64,000 bases of DNA from JBFMGD01 sp040751775 (GCA_040751775.1 JBFMGD010000008.1:18113-82112); one strand, 5' to 3'. Shown: positions 27,365 through 36,849, numbered from the stretch's first letter. The notes: generated from the letters alone by a model not told the origin. A program made the numbers and translations.

Positions 27365-27375
27365 GTTTAATGCTC

Positions 27376-28557
27376 CTAATCCTCGAGTAAACCGAGGTAC
27401 AGCTTTTCATAATCCCGGGTGATTTTTTCCCAGGTAAAACTTTGTTGCCATGCCGCAAACCCGTTCTCTTGCATGGCTTCTCTTTTACCGGCGTCATTGA
27501 AGAGATCTTCCAAGAGCCGGACCGACCCAATTATGTCGGCCCTGCTGTAAACATATTCCTTATAATCTATTTCCGTGGGCAATAACAGCCCGCCCCCGGA
27601 CCACGCCACGATCTCCCCGGCATTCCCGGCGTCGGTGGTTAAAAACGGCGTTTTTGAAGCCATGGCCTCAAAGAGAACCAGGGGCGAGCATTCGAGATTG
27701 GACGGGAAAAGGAAAAGGTCTGCCGCGTGGTACGCGGCGATAGTGGTCTTTCGGGGCAGTTCGGCCACAATTATTTTTTTACGCGCGAGTGCGGCGGGCG
27801 GGGATGAGTTATATGCCGCCGCCGTTGCCGTGCAGTGCCTGGTGCACCCGCCGCCGCCGAAGGTATTGGCGATCAGCAAAAATGTCGCGTTATTAATCTC
27901 TGCCTGCCGGAATATCTGCAGTGCTTCGGCATGGCCTTTTAAGCCCGTGTGTGATCCCACGTGCAGGATCAGGAAGTGGCCGGCGGGAATGCCCAATTCA
28001 TGCCGGATATCTACCGCCGGCCGGGCTTGAAACTCATTGGCCCCCGCGCCGTTGGGAATCAGGGCCGTCCTGGTGATGCCGCATTCACGGGCAAAGTGAA
28101 TGTCCCGGTAATCGTCCGAAAGAAAAACATTCATATCGTATTTCTTGAACCATGATTTCATTGACGTAAAATAATCTTTGTACTCCGGCATGTAGAGCCC
28201 GGAAAATCCGGTCGGGACAAAGACTTTTTTAGCCTTGATCCGGTCCAGGATAGGCAGCATGATATCGGTGGCCCATTGTTGCGCCGCGAAATTGGCGATA
28301 ATATCGCATTCCGCGTTGAGTAAAAAGTTGCGGTAGTGCGCCGTTTCCCCGTTCAACCCGCGCACGGCGTTGCCGGAAACAGAGAATTCAACGATCCTGA
28401 CCCCGTTGATTATTTTGGCGGTCCTTTCGGGCAACCTGGTTGTGGCCACGGTAACCTCATGCCCCAGTTTAACCAGGCGTTCGGAAAGCTGTTTGACCAC
28501 CTCCTGCATCCCGCCGACGGAGGGAGGGTAAAATTCGACCGTATGCAGTATTTTCAA
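27376..28557 (-). CDS. Glycosyltransferase family 4
   Basis: A 393-residue GT-B enzyme. The N-terminal glycine-rich loop reads FYPPSVGGMQEVV, typical of GT4. The C-terminal half has FLILHVGSHTGLKGH and the donor-site region LECSPLVLFEAMASKTPFL with the second Glu of the EX7E motif. It overlaps the upstream gene's stop by four bases (ATGA coupling). Confidence 0.85.
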   Translation of the reverse strand: MKILHTVEFYPPSVGGMQEVVKQLSERLVKLGHEVTVATTRLPERTAKIINGVRIVEFSVSGNAVRGLNGETAHYRNFLLNAECDIIANFAAQQWATDIMLPILDRIKAKKVFVPTGFSGLYMPEYKDYFTSMKSWFKKYDMNVFLSDDYRDIHFARECGITRTALIPNGAGANEFQARPAVDIRHELGIPAGHFLILHVGSHTGLKGHAEALQIFRQAEINNATFLLIANTFGGGGCTRHCTATAAAYNSSPPAALARKKIIVAELPRKTTIAAYHAADLFLFPSNLECSPLVLFEAMASKTPFLTTDAGNAGEIVAWSGGGLLLPTEIDYKEYVYSRADIIGSVRLLEDLFNDAGKREAMQENGFAAWQQSFTWEKITRDYEKLYLGLLED

Positions 28558-30188
28558 GGCTGCCTCCTGTATTTTTCCAGCAATTTCTGTATATAGGCAA
28601 ACTCACGCTCATACCAGGATACGGGAACGGAACCGTCGTACCCGCCCGGTTGGAAATGCGTACTCGCTTCAATCATCTCTTTCAGGCAGGCGCTGTCCAG
28701 GCCCTGGTATTCCTGAAGCCGGTTTACCCAGTAGCGGTAGGTTTCGCCAGCATCGGCCACTTCTCGCCGGGTGCGGGAAAGAGCCCTGGTGCTTAGCGCA
28801 AAATGGAAGACCAATCCGCCGATATTCTGGCCGAAAGCGCCGTCACGCGGGGTGAGCCCGATATAGCTGGTCAGCGGGATGTTAAACTTGGGTCCGAGAC
28901 GGTTGATGTCGATAAAATGGTTGGCCGCCACACCGCTGTCGCACCCGGAGAGGTACGGCTCCCGGCCGGAGACGCCGGAAGCCCTGGTAAACCCGATCGT
29001 CTCGGAAACCACCTTGGCCAGCGCCGTGGGCATGATCCGGTAGAGGTTGTTGGTGCAGGTGAAGACCTCGTTGTCGAAAATACCGCCGTTGGTCCAGTAG
29101 CCGATCCATTTCCCCGCGTAGGTCTGCCACCAGGTATTGATCTGATCCTGGGAAAGGTATGGAACGGACAGCCCCGTATCCAGGCCTACGGAGCTACAGC
29201 CGTATGTTTCCAGGAGCCGGATGGGGAAGGCCAGCCAGTCTTGGCTCAGCGGGAAGAGGTCGGCGTCAATGGCCGCCACGTACTGTTCCTTGACCAGTTT
29301 CAAACCATAATCAAGAAGCAACCCGATATCGGGTTCATGTTTGTTCGGCCTGTCAATGCGGTGGAACTCTATCCCCGGATCACCTTTAAACGCCTCCATC
29401 GCCTTTTCAAAACTGCCGTCGGCACTGGCATCATCCAAAACATAAACTTTTTCGTTTAAGTTTTCATGACGGTTCTGCCGGATCGTCTCCAGGCACGGCT
29501 TTAGGAACGGCCAGCTTTCCCAGTGGGGCAGCAGGACGGCAATCGAGCGGGGATGATCGCGGGCGTCGAGCGTAAAGCCCAGGACGCGGATATGCTTATA
29601 TTCCTCTTTTATTTGCTGGCTGAACTCTTTTAACACCGGCGAGGTTGACCTGAGGGTATCGGGAGGGAGGAGCGGGATCCGGACACCCAGGAACTCTTCC
29701 AGCTCTCTGAGCCGGTAAAGAGGCACGCCAAGGGTGTCACTGACATCCATGGTGATCACCACCCGGTAACGGGCCAGGCGGATCATTTCATTAATCACCG
29801 CGCACAAGTCCGGCATCTCTTCCACCGCCGACACGCTGAAGACATAATCAAAGGAGTTGTCGGCAAAGGTTACTTTGGCTGCGTCGCACACGACCAGCTT
29901 CTCTGCCGGCCACTTTCCCGCGTGCAGCGGGTGATCGACTTCATTTAAATTCCGGCAGTCAACAGATATCGTATTGGGGAAATTGGGAAATAAGACGAAT
30001 GGATATGTCCCCCCGACATCCAGGGCTTTACCCGACGAAGGGATGCGGGAAGCCACGTAGGGGTATTCCCAGATCCTTTGCCAGAAGTAATCGGGAAGCG
30101 TATTTTGTTTGTTCCAGTTAATCCACAACGGCAAGCGCAGGTCATTACTGTTGGCCCAGCGGATATCGCTGACGGTCCAGTTTTTCAT
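28554..30188 (-). CDS. Fusion of SAM methyltransferase-like domain and GT2 glycosyltransferase
   Basis: A 544-residue fusion. Residues 40-190 look like a class I methyltransferase: KALDVGGTYPF is the SAM motif and FDYVFSVSAVEEMPD the motif-II region, although the first loop has GGT instead of GxGxG. Residues 210-480 are a GT2 domain (AVLLPHWESWPFL, VLDDASADGSFE, AAIDADLFP). The last 60 residues are helical. It overlaps its neighbours on both sides by four bases (ATGA), so it is tightly coupled. A combined methylating and glycosylating enzyme is the natural reading, but activity of the first domain is uncertain. Confidence 0.7.
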   Translation of the reverse strand: MKNWTVSDIRWANSNDLRLPLWINWNKQNTLPDYFWQRIWEYPYVASRIPSSGKALDVGGTYPFVLFPNFPNTISVDCRNLNEVDHPLHAGKWPAEKLVVCDAAKVTFADNSFDYVFSVSAVEEMPDLCAVINEMIRLARYRVVITMDVSDTLGVPLYRLRELEEFLGVRIPLLPPDTLRSTSPVLKEFSQQIKEEYKHIRVLGFTLDARDHPRSIAVLLPHWESWPFLKPCLETIRQNRHENLNEKVYVLDDASADGSFEKAMEAFKGDPGIEFHRIDRPNKHEPDIGLLLDYGLKLVKEQYVAAIDADLFPLSQDWLAFPIRLLETYGCSSVGLDTGLSVPYLSQDQINTWWQTYAGKWIGYWTNGGIFDNEVFTCTNNLYRIMPTALAKVVSETIGFTRASGVSGREPYLSGCDSGVAANHFIDINRLGPKFNIPLTSYIGLTPRDGAFGQNIGGLVFHFALSTRALSRTRREVADAGETYRYWVNRLQEYQGLDSACLKEMIEASTHFQPGGYDGSVPVSWYEREFAYIQKLLEKYRRQP

Positions 30189-31030
30189 CTTGACAATCCC
30201 TCCGCATTACTGAATATCAAATCAACTTCCTGGTGGCAAGCGTTGGGCAGATAGCCGCTGTACTTTGCCACATTTATACGGTAACCGAGTTCAAATAGCC
30301 GGCCCAATTGATCGACCGTATATTGAGGGTTGCTTCCGGCCCGGTTTGGCCAAACATTTTGCACCATATTAACCGGGCTGCAAAAAGCAATGGAGTGACG
30401 GCTGCACAGAAGGTAATTTCCCCGGTTCATAAAAATATGCTTATGCGCGGCCATCCGGCCTTCCAGCGTATTCGGGTTTGCAAACCCCAACTGCCGCAGC
30501 AAAGGTAAAATATCGCCGATCCTGTAAACCGAGCTGGATATCTCCAGGGGATAGCCGAAATCGCCTTCGGCGGAGCTCCAGTCATATTTTAAAAAGCCGC
30601 CGGCTGCTTCGCTGAACTCGGGTAGTTTCTGCGCAATGTCGCGGGAATAACAATATACCGTGTTGGACCCCAATCGAAGGGAAAATCCCAGGGCATCAGT
30701 GTTGTTTTCCAGGCCGGCTGTTACGTTTTCGACGGTAAAGTCCCGGACGAATATAGCGTCGTCTACCAGGAAAAGCACATATGCACCCGTTTCTAAACTT
30801 GACAGGACCTGTGGTTTAAAATCATTTTCCCGGATGAATTCCACGTCACCGTAATCACTGCTCAGCATATGGTAAAGGTCTTCATGGAAAGAGCCGGAAA
30901 CGGTATAGAGTACCTTCAACTGCAGGTTTTGCCTATCCCGGCAATGCAGCGACAGCGAGCTGAATACAGCTTCCAGTTGCATGGCCCTGTCCTTGCTGAA
31001 GATCAGTCCAGTAACGGTATGGTCTTGCAT
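30185..31030 (-). CDS. Glycosyltransferase-like protein
   Basis: A 281-residue protein starting TGLIFSKDRAMQLEAVFSSL, a pattern seen in small GT-A-like proteins of glycan loci. A VLFLVDDAIFVRDF element near residue 90 could be the metal-binding acidic site. No membrane segment is visible. It overlaps the following fusion gene by ATGA. The family cannot be named from the sequence alone. Confidence 0.55.
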   Translation of the reverse strand: MQDHTVTGLIFSKDRAMQLEAVFSSLSLHCRDRQNLQLKVLYTVSGSFHEDLYHMLSSDYGDVEFIRENDFKPQVLSSLETGAYVLFLVDDAIFVRDFTVENVTAGLENNTDALGFSLRLGSNTVYCYSRDIAQKLPEFSEAAGGFLKYDWSSAEGDFGYPLEISSSVYRIGDILPLLRQLGFANPNTLEGRMAAHKHIFMNRGNYLLCSRHSIAFCSPVNMVQNVWPNRAGSNPQYTVDQLGRLFELGYRINVAKYSGYLPNACHQEVDLIFSNAEGLSR

Positions 31031-31111
31031 GGCTGCCCGCCTTTACCAACATTAATCTATTATATGAGTCGTGATCAGAGTGTGTAACCGGTGATTTACA
31101 TTTTTGATATA

Positions 31112-32035
31112 TCAGTGAGAGTTATCCATTTTCTCATTTTTTATATCTAAAAAAATTTTAGCCGCTATTGTATCGGTCATATTTTCCAAAACCCATTTTC
31201 TTGGTTTGCAAGCAACTAATTTTGCAGGGAGAGCCTCAAGCAGTTGTTCCAGTTCACCGGTGGTCGTCCATTGCATTCCTGTCAGATCGCACAAGTAGGG
31301 GCATGCTGAGAAAACGGCATACTGCCGGGTTTCGATAACCAGTTCCCGGGGCGACCATACCAGGGTGGGTACATCCATGGACCACGCTTCAGCCAGGGCC
31401 AGCCCCTGGCTTTCACTTTTGCTTAAAAAAACCGCAAAAACACTTTTAGCCAATACATTTTTAAACTGTGCGGCGGTATAGCTGCCGTAAACAACCCTGA
31501 CGGGATTCCAGCCGTGTTTAAGCAGGATTCGCTCGACTTGCCCGTTAAAATCTGCCGGTTCTGTTTTCCAGTAAACCAGAACCGTGTTCTCATTAGTAGA
31601 TCTTATCTCCGGCTTCCAGTAGTTTTCATCTACACCGGCATACCAGCACCTGATCCTTCCTTTCAGGGCGGGCGCTGTCTCTTCATAAGCGATGCGCACC
31701 CAATCGGAAGGCACCAGGCAGATGTCCAACGCCGGTGAGGAGAAGATTTCCCGGAATCCTTTTGTGCGCACTGTCATCAGGTTTGGTCCGGCCAGCAGTT
31801 TATTGATATAACCCTTGTTTTTCCAGTCGATCGCCTCCATCAGGGTTTCGATGCCGCTTAAGACCGCTACCGTTTCTCCCACTTCGGCCATGTCGCCGGG
31901 ATTATAATTGAAATGGGCGTCAATTTTTTGCAGGCCTTCAACCAGGCTGCGCGTAACGGCATAATGGCCGCCGTATCGTTTACCGGCATCGTTTACGGGC
32001 TCGGTAAGTAGAGTCAGCTTCGGATAATTGCTCAT
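31112..32035 (-). CDS. GT-B-type glycosyltransferase (GT4-like)
   Basis: About 307 residues. The C-terminal half has NTVLVYWKTEPADF and the donor-site pattern SKSESQGLALAEAWSMDVPTLVWSP, which is the GT4 EX7E region. The N-terminal half begins LTLLTEPVNDAGKRYGG. It is shorter than classical GT4 proteins (about 380). The ATG at 32035 is preferred because a G-rich GGCGGAG site lies about five bases upstream; the ATG at 32053 has nothing comparable. Confidence 0.7.
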   Translation of the reverse strand: MSNYPKLTLLTEPVNDAGKRYGGHYAVTRSLVEGLQKIDAHFNYNPGDMAEVGETVAVLSGIETLMEAIDWKNKGYINKLLAGPNLMTVRTKGFREIFSSPALDICLVPSDWVRIAYEETAPALKGRIRCWYAGVDENYWKPEIRSTNENTVLVYWKTEPADFNGQVERILLKHGWNPVRVVYGSYTAAQFKNVLAKSVFAVFLSKSESQGLALAEAWSMDVPTLVWSPRELVIETRQYAVFSACPYLCDLTGMQWTTTGELEQLLEALPAKLVACKPRKWVLENMTDTIAAKIFLDIKNEKMDNSH

Positions 32036-32054
32036 GAAAACTCCGCCCCCCATT

Positions 32055-33251
32055 TTAAAGACTTTTCTTGCCGTAAATGACCGGGTAATTGTAACCTGCC
32101 GGGGCGTCGATTTTTACCGCGTAGCCGTATTTTTGCAAAAGATACCGGTGATATTCGATACTTGCCAGGTTGGCCAGGGCAGGACCCTGATGCCCGAGAT
32201 TTGTCTGGAGAAAGATTTCGGGATTGTTGGCGCTGATTTTGCGGATGAATTCCTCGAACTTTTCACCGAAATGGTAGAGCACGCAGCAGGAAAAGAAAAA
32301 ATCATGTCGCAATGCTGAAAAATCGAGGGTGGCGAGATCGCACTCGATATAGCGGATATTATCCAGGTTTTTCTCGCCGGCAAGGCTGAACAGGTTCTTG
32401 ACAAAATAAGCCTGTTGGACAACATTCTGTCTGGGTAAGTGTTCATTTGTCGGCTGAACCACGTTTTCCGCGCGGTCATAACCATCCACTTTTTGGGCGC
32501 CCAGCCGGGACATGTAGATGCTGTAAAGACCGGTATTGCACCCGATGTCACAAACTGACTTGCCCCTTAAATCAGGCAAGTTTCCGGCAATAATATAATC
32601 CCATTTGCTTTTCCCGCGTTCCTTGTTGGTCAGGAACTCCGGGCGCTCCTTGAAATCGGGATAGGTGCGTTCGTGAATCACCCTGCCCTGAATTTCGAGC
32701 GGCGTATACCACTCCGGAAAGTCGTCGTGAAAATCGTTAAGATACCGGTCCAACTGGGCCAAAGGCGGCAGTGGATTTTTCTCAAAAACAAAAGCCGCCG
32801 GAACTTCTCTGATCCCCTGGGCAAGCAAGATAGATGCACGATGTACACCGTCCATGATCACATTGATCACGCCGGTTTCTGTTTTGACTTGTTCACAAAT
32901 AATATAATTGGCTGAATAAGCTCCTTCCAGGTACTTTTCACCTGTAGACAGCAGCCGCTCAAAATTTTCAACAGAATGTTCCGCTCCGAACCCCACGTTA
33001 AGGCCATAGGTCTCCAGATATGCATTATAGGATTCTTTTTTACCGTTAATATACTGAAAGTGCGGCGTATCTCTTAATTTGACCAGGGAATGTTCTACCA
33101 TTCGGCCGGTAGAACCGGTAATAATCCTGGCGAATATTGTTTCCAAGTCGGTCTTACAGATTAAATAAGGTTCGTCCTTGAGGCCGTTTAAGTTTTCTGG
33201 AAGACTCAAATGAAAACTAAAATTACGATGATCTGCTTTATAGCCATGCAT
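32055..33251 (-). CDS. Methyltransferase with ParB-like N-terminal domain
   Basis: A 398-residue protein. The N-terminal 180 residues contain VIMDGVHRASILLAQG, which resembles the ParB/Srx nucleotide-binding motif (DGxHR). Residues 200-390 are a class I methyltransferase (KSVCDIGCNTGLYSIYMSRLG, DGYDRAENVV) related to the CmoB/DUF1698 type. GAGAG precedes the ATG. It is the first gene of the ten-gene minus-strand run reaching 23305, divergent from rmlBA. The target is presumably a sugar or a glycan intermediate, but that is inference from context. Confidence 0.65.
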   Translation of the reverse strand: MHGYKADHRNFSFHLSLPENLNGLKDEPYLICKTDLETIFARIITGSTGRMVEHSLVKLRDTPHFQYINGKKESYNAYLETYGLNVGFGAEHSVENFERLLSTGEKYLEGAYSANYIICEQVKTETGVINVIMDGVHRASILLAQGIREVPAAFVFEKNPLPPLAQLDRYLNDFHDDFPEWYTPLEIQGRVIHERTYPDFKERPEFLTNKERGKSKWDYIIAGNLPDLRGKSVCDIGCNTGLYSIYMSRLGAQKVDGYDRAENVVQPTNEHLPRQNVVQQAYFVKNLFSLAGEKNLDNIRYIECDLATLDFSALRHDFFFSCCVLYHFGEKFEEFIRKISANNPEIFLQTNLGHQGPALANLASIEYHRYLLQKYGYAVKIDAPAGYNYPVIYGKKSL

Positions 33252-33304
33252 TAAGTTCTCTCCTTCTGTCTAAAACGGATCGTTAATTCCACAACAGTTT
33301 TATG

Positions 33305-33362
33305 TATTATATGAACCGGTATAGCCATAATGTCACGGTTGAAAGCATATCCCCATACAATA
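33305..33362. promoter_or_regulatory. Divergent SigK-like -10 elements between the methyltransferase and rmlBA
   Basis: The plus strand has CATACAATA at 33354-33362 with AC at 33335-33336, 17 bases upstream, resembling a mother-cell SigK (AC / CATAnnnTA) promoter facing rmlBA. The minus strand has CATATAATA at 33313-33305 facing the methyltransferase operon, with an AC 18 bases upstream. These motifs are short and may be chance. Confidence 0.25.
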
Positions 33363-33438
33363 GAACCAGGGTCAGATTTTGATAGACGAACGTATGCTCA
33401 TGAAGATAGATTAGTTATTGGGGGTATCATTGCACATT

Positions 33439-35394
33439 ATGAAAAAGTGGCTGGTTACCGGGGGGGCCGGTTTCATCGGCTGCAATATGGTTAGGCTGAC
33501 CATCGCGCAAGGCGGCGTCCGTATTGTTAACCTCGATAAACTAACTTATGCGGGATGCCTGGAGTCCCTGGCTTCCATGCAAGGCAGCCCCGACCATATT
33601 TTTGTCCATGGCAGTATTGAAGACAAATGTTTGGTCTCGGAGCTGTTAAACAAGTATCAGCCTGACGCGGTGATTAACTTTGCTGCGGAAACCCACGTCG
33701 ATCGTTCCATCGACGGCCCCGCGGAATTTATTCAGACCAATATCGTTGGGACGTTCGCACTGCTGGAGGCCGTCCGGGAATACTGGGAGAGTCTGCAAGG
33801 TGAACAACGAGATTATTTCCGTTACTTGCAGATTTCCACGGATGAGGTGTACGGCTCCCTTGACGCCGCGGGATATTTTTCCGAGCAGAACAGGTACGAT
33901 CCGCGCTCGCCTTATTCCGCCTCCAAGGCGTCCGCGGATCACCTGGTGCGCTCTTATCACCACACCTACGGTCTGCCCGTGCTAATTACCCATTGTTCTA
34001 ATAATTACGGCCCCTACCAGTTCCCGGATAAGCTCATTCCCCTCATGCTGATGAATATTCTTGAGGAAAAACAGCTGCCGGTGTACGGGGACGGGGAAAA
34101 TGTCCGTGACTGGCTTTACGTGGAAGACCACTGCCGGGCCATCCGGAGAGTGTTGGAGCGCGGCCGCAGCGGTGAGTCTTACAATATCGGCGGCAACAAT
34201 GAAAAAACCAACATTCAGGTGGTTAATACTCTTTGTGAGTTATGTGACGAGCTGCTGCCGCGCCGGGACGGCCGGAGCCACCGCGGGCAAATCGTTTTCG
34301 TGCCGGATCGTCCCGGCCATGACCGGCGTTATGCCATCGATGCCGCTAAAATTAAGCGTGAACTGGGTTGGGAGCCTGTGGAAACGCTGGAAACCGGGAT
34401 GCGCAAAACCGTGGATTGGTATCTTGATCACAGGGAATGGTGCCGGCGTGTTTGCGCCGGAAAATACGGCGGTGAGCGCCTGGGCCTGGGCCGCCCGGCT
34501 CCGCAGGCAAAAAAGAGATTAAAAAAAGGGATCATCCTGGCCGGCGGTAGCGGCACCAGGCTTTACCCGCTAACCGCGATCCTAAATAAGCACCTCATGC
34601 CGGTTTATGACAAGCCGCTAATCTATTATCCCTTGACCACCCTGATGCTGGCGGGAATTACGGAGATCCTGGTGATCACTACCCCGCGGGACCGCCGCCT
34701 TTTCGAGGAGCTGCTTCAAGACGGCAGCCGGTGGGGGATCAGTATTCATTACGCGGAGCAGCCCAACCCCGCCGGCGAGGCGCAGGCTTTCCTGATCGGG
34801 CGGGAGTTCATCGGCCATGATCGCTGCGCGCTAATCCAGGGGGACAATATTTTTCACGGTCACGATCTCGCCGCTTGTTTACAGGAGGCCGCGGCACAAG
34901 AAGACGGAGCCACGGTGTTTGCGTACCGGGTCACGGATCCGGAGCGCTTCGGCGTGGTTGAATTTGACGCGGCAGGCAAGGTCTTAAGCATTGAGGAAAA
35001 ACCTTTAAGGCCCAAGTCGAACTATGCCCGGATCGGACTTTTATTTTTTGACAACCAGGTCGTTGGGATGGCCGCCGGCCTTAAACCGTCAGCCCGCGGT
35101 GAACTGGAAATGACCGATCTTAACAAGCTCTACCTGCAGCAAGGTCAATTACGGGTGAAAAAACTGGGCCAAGGTTTCGCCTGGTTTGATGCAGGCACCC
35201 GCCAATCACTGTTGGAGGCGGCCGTTTTTGTCGAAACAATAGAAAAGTGCCAGGGAATCAAAATTGCCTGTCCGGAGGAGACTGCTTACCGCCTGGGGCT
35301 GATTAGCGCCACGCAGGTGGCAAGGTTGGTTGAACCTTTACAGAAGAACGAATACGGTCAATATCTTCTCAATCTTGTGCAGGGGGTTGATTAA
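33439..35394 (+). CDS. rmlBA: Fused dTDP-glucose 4,6-dehydratase and glucose-1-phosphate thymidylyltransferase
   Basis: A 651-residue bifunctional protein for the first two steps to dTDP-L-rhamnose. Residues 1-345 are RmlB: GGAGFIG, STDEVYG, the catalytic YSASK, and NNYGPYQFPDKLIPL. Residues 363-650 are RmlA: ILAGGSGTRLYPLT, then VYDKPLIYYPL and the EKPLRPKSNYA segment. Both halves are full length, joined by a short basic linker. The two activities are normally separate proteins, so the fusion is unusual, and its order is the reverse of pathway order. ATG 33439 is used; TTG 33430 with GGGGG five bases upstream is a real alternative. rmlC follows at once. Confidence 0.85.
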   Translation: MKKWLVTGGAGFIGCNMVRLTIAQGGVRIVNLDKLTYAGCLESLASMQGSPDHIFVHGSIEDKCLVSELLNKYQPDAVINFAAETHVDRSIDGPAEFIQTNIVGTFALLEAVREYWESLQGEQRDYFRYLQISTDEVYGSLDAAGYFSEQNRYDPRSPYSASKASADHLVRSYHHTYGLPVLITHCSNNYGPYQFPDKLIPLMLMNILEEKQLPVYGDGENVRDWLYVEDHCRAIRRVLERGRSGESYNIGGNNEKTNIQVVNTLCELCDELLPRRDGRSHRGQIVFVPDRPGHDRRYAIDAAKIKRELGWEPVETLETGMRKTVDWYLDHREWCRRVCAGKYGGERLGLGRPAPQAKKRLKKGIILAGGSGTRLYPLTAILNKHLMPVYDKPLIYYPLTTLMLAGITEILVITTPRDRRLFEELLQDGSRWGISIHYAEQPNPAGEAQAFLIGREFIGHDRCALIQGDNIFHGHDLAACLQEAAAQEDGATVFAYRVTDPERFGVVEFDAAGKVLSIEEKPLRPKSNYARIGLLFFDNQVVGMAAGLKPSARGELEMTDLNKLYLQQGQLRVKKLGQGFAWFDAGTRQSLLEAAVFVETIEKCQGIKIACPEETAYRLGLISATQVARLVEPLQKNEYGQYLLNLVQGVD

Positions 35395-35395
35395 A

Positions 35396-35962
35396 GTGAA
35401 TGTGACTGAAACCAAACTTCCCGGGGTTAAGATCATTGACCCGAGGGTATTTACTGATACCCGGGGTTTCTTCATGGAAACATGGAGCCGGGCCCGTTAT
35501 ATGAAAGCCGGACTGCCGGACGTCTTTGCCCAGGATAACCTTTCTTGCTCCATCAGGGGTGTCTTGCGCGGCCTGCATTTCCAGCATCCGAGTGAACAGG
35601 GAAAACTGGTTTACGTCATCCAAGGCGAGGTATTTGATGTGGCCGTGGATATCCGGGTCAATTCACCTACCTTTGGCCGGTGGGTTGGCGTTATCCTTTC
35701 CGGTAACAACAAACGGCAGCTGTATATTCCCGAGGGTTTTGCCCATGGGTATTGTGTAACCAGTAAAACCGCCCTGTTCGCCTATAAGTGTACGGACTGC
35801 TACAATCCCCGGGCGGAAGGTGCCATCAGGTGGGATGATCCGGATCTTGGCATCAACTGGCCGAATGACCAGCCGATTTTAGCCGAAAAAGACAAGATCT
35901 GCCCCCGCCTCAGCGATATCCCGTTGGATCGGCTGCCGCGGTACAGGGAGATAGAACGATGA
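35396..35962 (+). CDS. rmlC: dTDP-4-dehydrorhamnose 3,5-epimerase
   Basis: A 188-residue cupin epimerase. It has TDTRGFFMETW, QDNLSCSIRGVLRGLHFQ with the catalytic His region, GEVFDVAVDIR, and IPEGFAHGYCV, all RmlC landmarks. The GTG at 35396 is one base after the rmlBA stop, with AGGGGG about nine bases upstream and a product of normal length. The frame is open further upstream, inside rmlBA, but that extension is not conserved sequence. Its stop overlaps the rmlD start as ATGA. Confidence 0.9.
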   Translation: MNVTETKLPGVKIIDPRVFTDTRGFFMETWSRARYMKAGLPDVFAQDNLSCSIRGVLRGLHFQHPSEQGKLVYVIQGEVFDVAVDIRVNSPTFGRWVGVILSGNNKRQLYIPEGFAHGYCVTSKTALFAYKCTDCYNPRAEGAIRWDDPDLGINWPNDQPILAEKDKICPRLSDIPLDRLPRYREIER

Positions 35963-36849
35963 ACGTTATTGCGCCGCCCAGAATTATGCTTACCGGCATG
36001 AGCGGCCAGGTTGGCTGGGAACTGCGGCGGACCCTGGCGCCGCTAGGTGCAGTAGTGGCCCTAAACCGCCGGCAGCTTGATCTGGCGGTTCCGGGCCAAA
36101 TCCGGGAGCGGGTCAGGGAGATCAAACCAAACCTGATCGTTAATGCCGCCGCCTACACCGCTGTGGATAAGGCGGAGGAGGAGATGGAACTGTGCAGAGC
36201 GGTTAACGGAACAGCGCCGGGCATCTTGGCCGAAGAAGCAAAAAGCCTGAATGCCGTGCTTATCCATTATTCCACAGACTATGTTTTTGACGGCACCAAG
36301 AAGATACCTTACGTCGAAGATGATGAACCCAACCCGCTGAATATATATGGCCGGACCAAACTGGAAGGGGAACGTGCTGTTCAGGCCGTGGGGGTACCCC
36401 ATCTGATTTTGCGCGTAAGCGGGGTTTATGGAAAAAGGGGCAAAAATTTTATGTTAACCGTGTTACGGCTGGCGAGAGAGAAGGGGGAACTGAAGGTAGT
36501 TGATGACCAGGTAGGCAGTCCAACCTGGAGCCGCATGATTGCCGAGGCAACGGCCCAGATACTGGCCCGGGGATATTATGCGCTTTTAGAAAGAGGGGGA
36601 GTATACCATTTAAGTGCCGGGGGAGAGACCAGTTGGTATGGCTTTGCCAGGGCTACATTGGCCCGGAGTGGAAAACCCGGGCTGCATTCCGTCCAAATTA
36701 TGCCGATTTCCACCGGCCAGTACCGCTCCGTGGCCCGGCGGCCGGCGTACGCGGTCCTCTCCAACGGTAAATTAAACCGCACATTCGGCATTGCTTTGCC
36801 GGACTGGGAAGCGGCATTGGATCTGGTTATGGATGAGCAGTTATTGTAG
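35959..36849 (+). CDS. rmlD: dTDP-4-dehydrorhamnose reductase
   Basis: A 296-residue SDR that completes dTDP-L-rhamnose. It has MLTGMSGQVGWELRR, NAAAYTAVDKAEEE, STDYVFDGTK, and the catalytic YGRTKLEGE, then VRVSGVYG-like and DQVGSPTW segments, all typical. Translationally coupled to rmlC. Its last 23 bases overlap the convergent GT2 gene. Confidence 0.9.
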   Translation: MNVIAPPRIMLTGMSGQVGWELRRTLAPLGAVVALNRRQLDLAVPGQIRERVREIKPNLIVNAAAYTAVDKAEEEMELCRAVNGTAPGILAEEAKSLNAVLIHYSTDYVFDGTKKIPYVEDDEPNPLNIYGRTKLEGERAVQAVGVPHLILRVSGVYGKRGKNFMLTVLRLAREKGELKVVDDQVGSPTWSRMIAEATAQILARGYYALLERGGVYHLSAGGETSWYGFARATLARSGKPGLHSVQIMPISTGQYRSVARRPAYAVLSNGKLNRTFGIALPDWEAALDLVMDEQLL

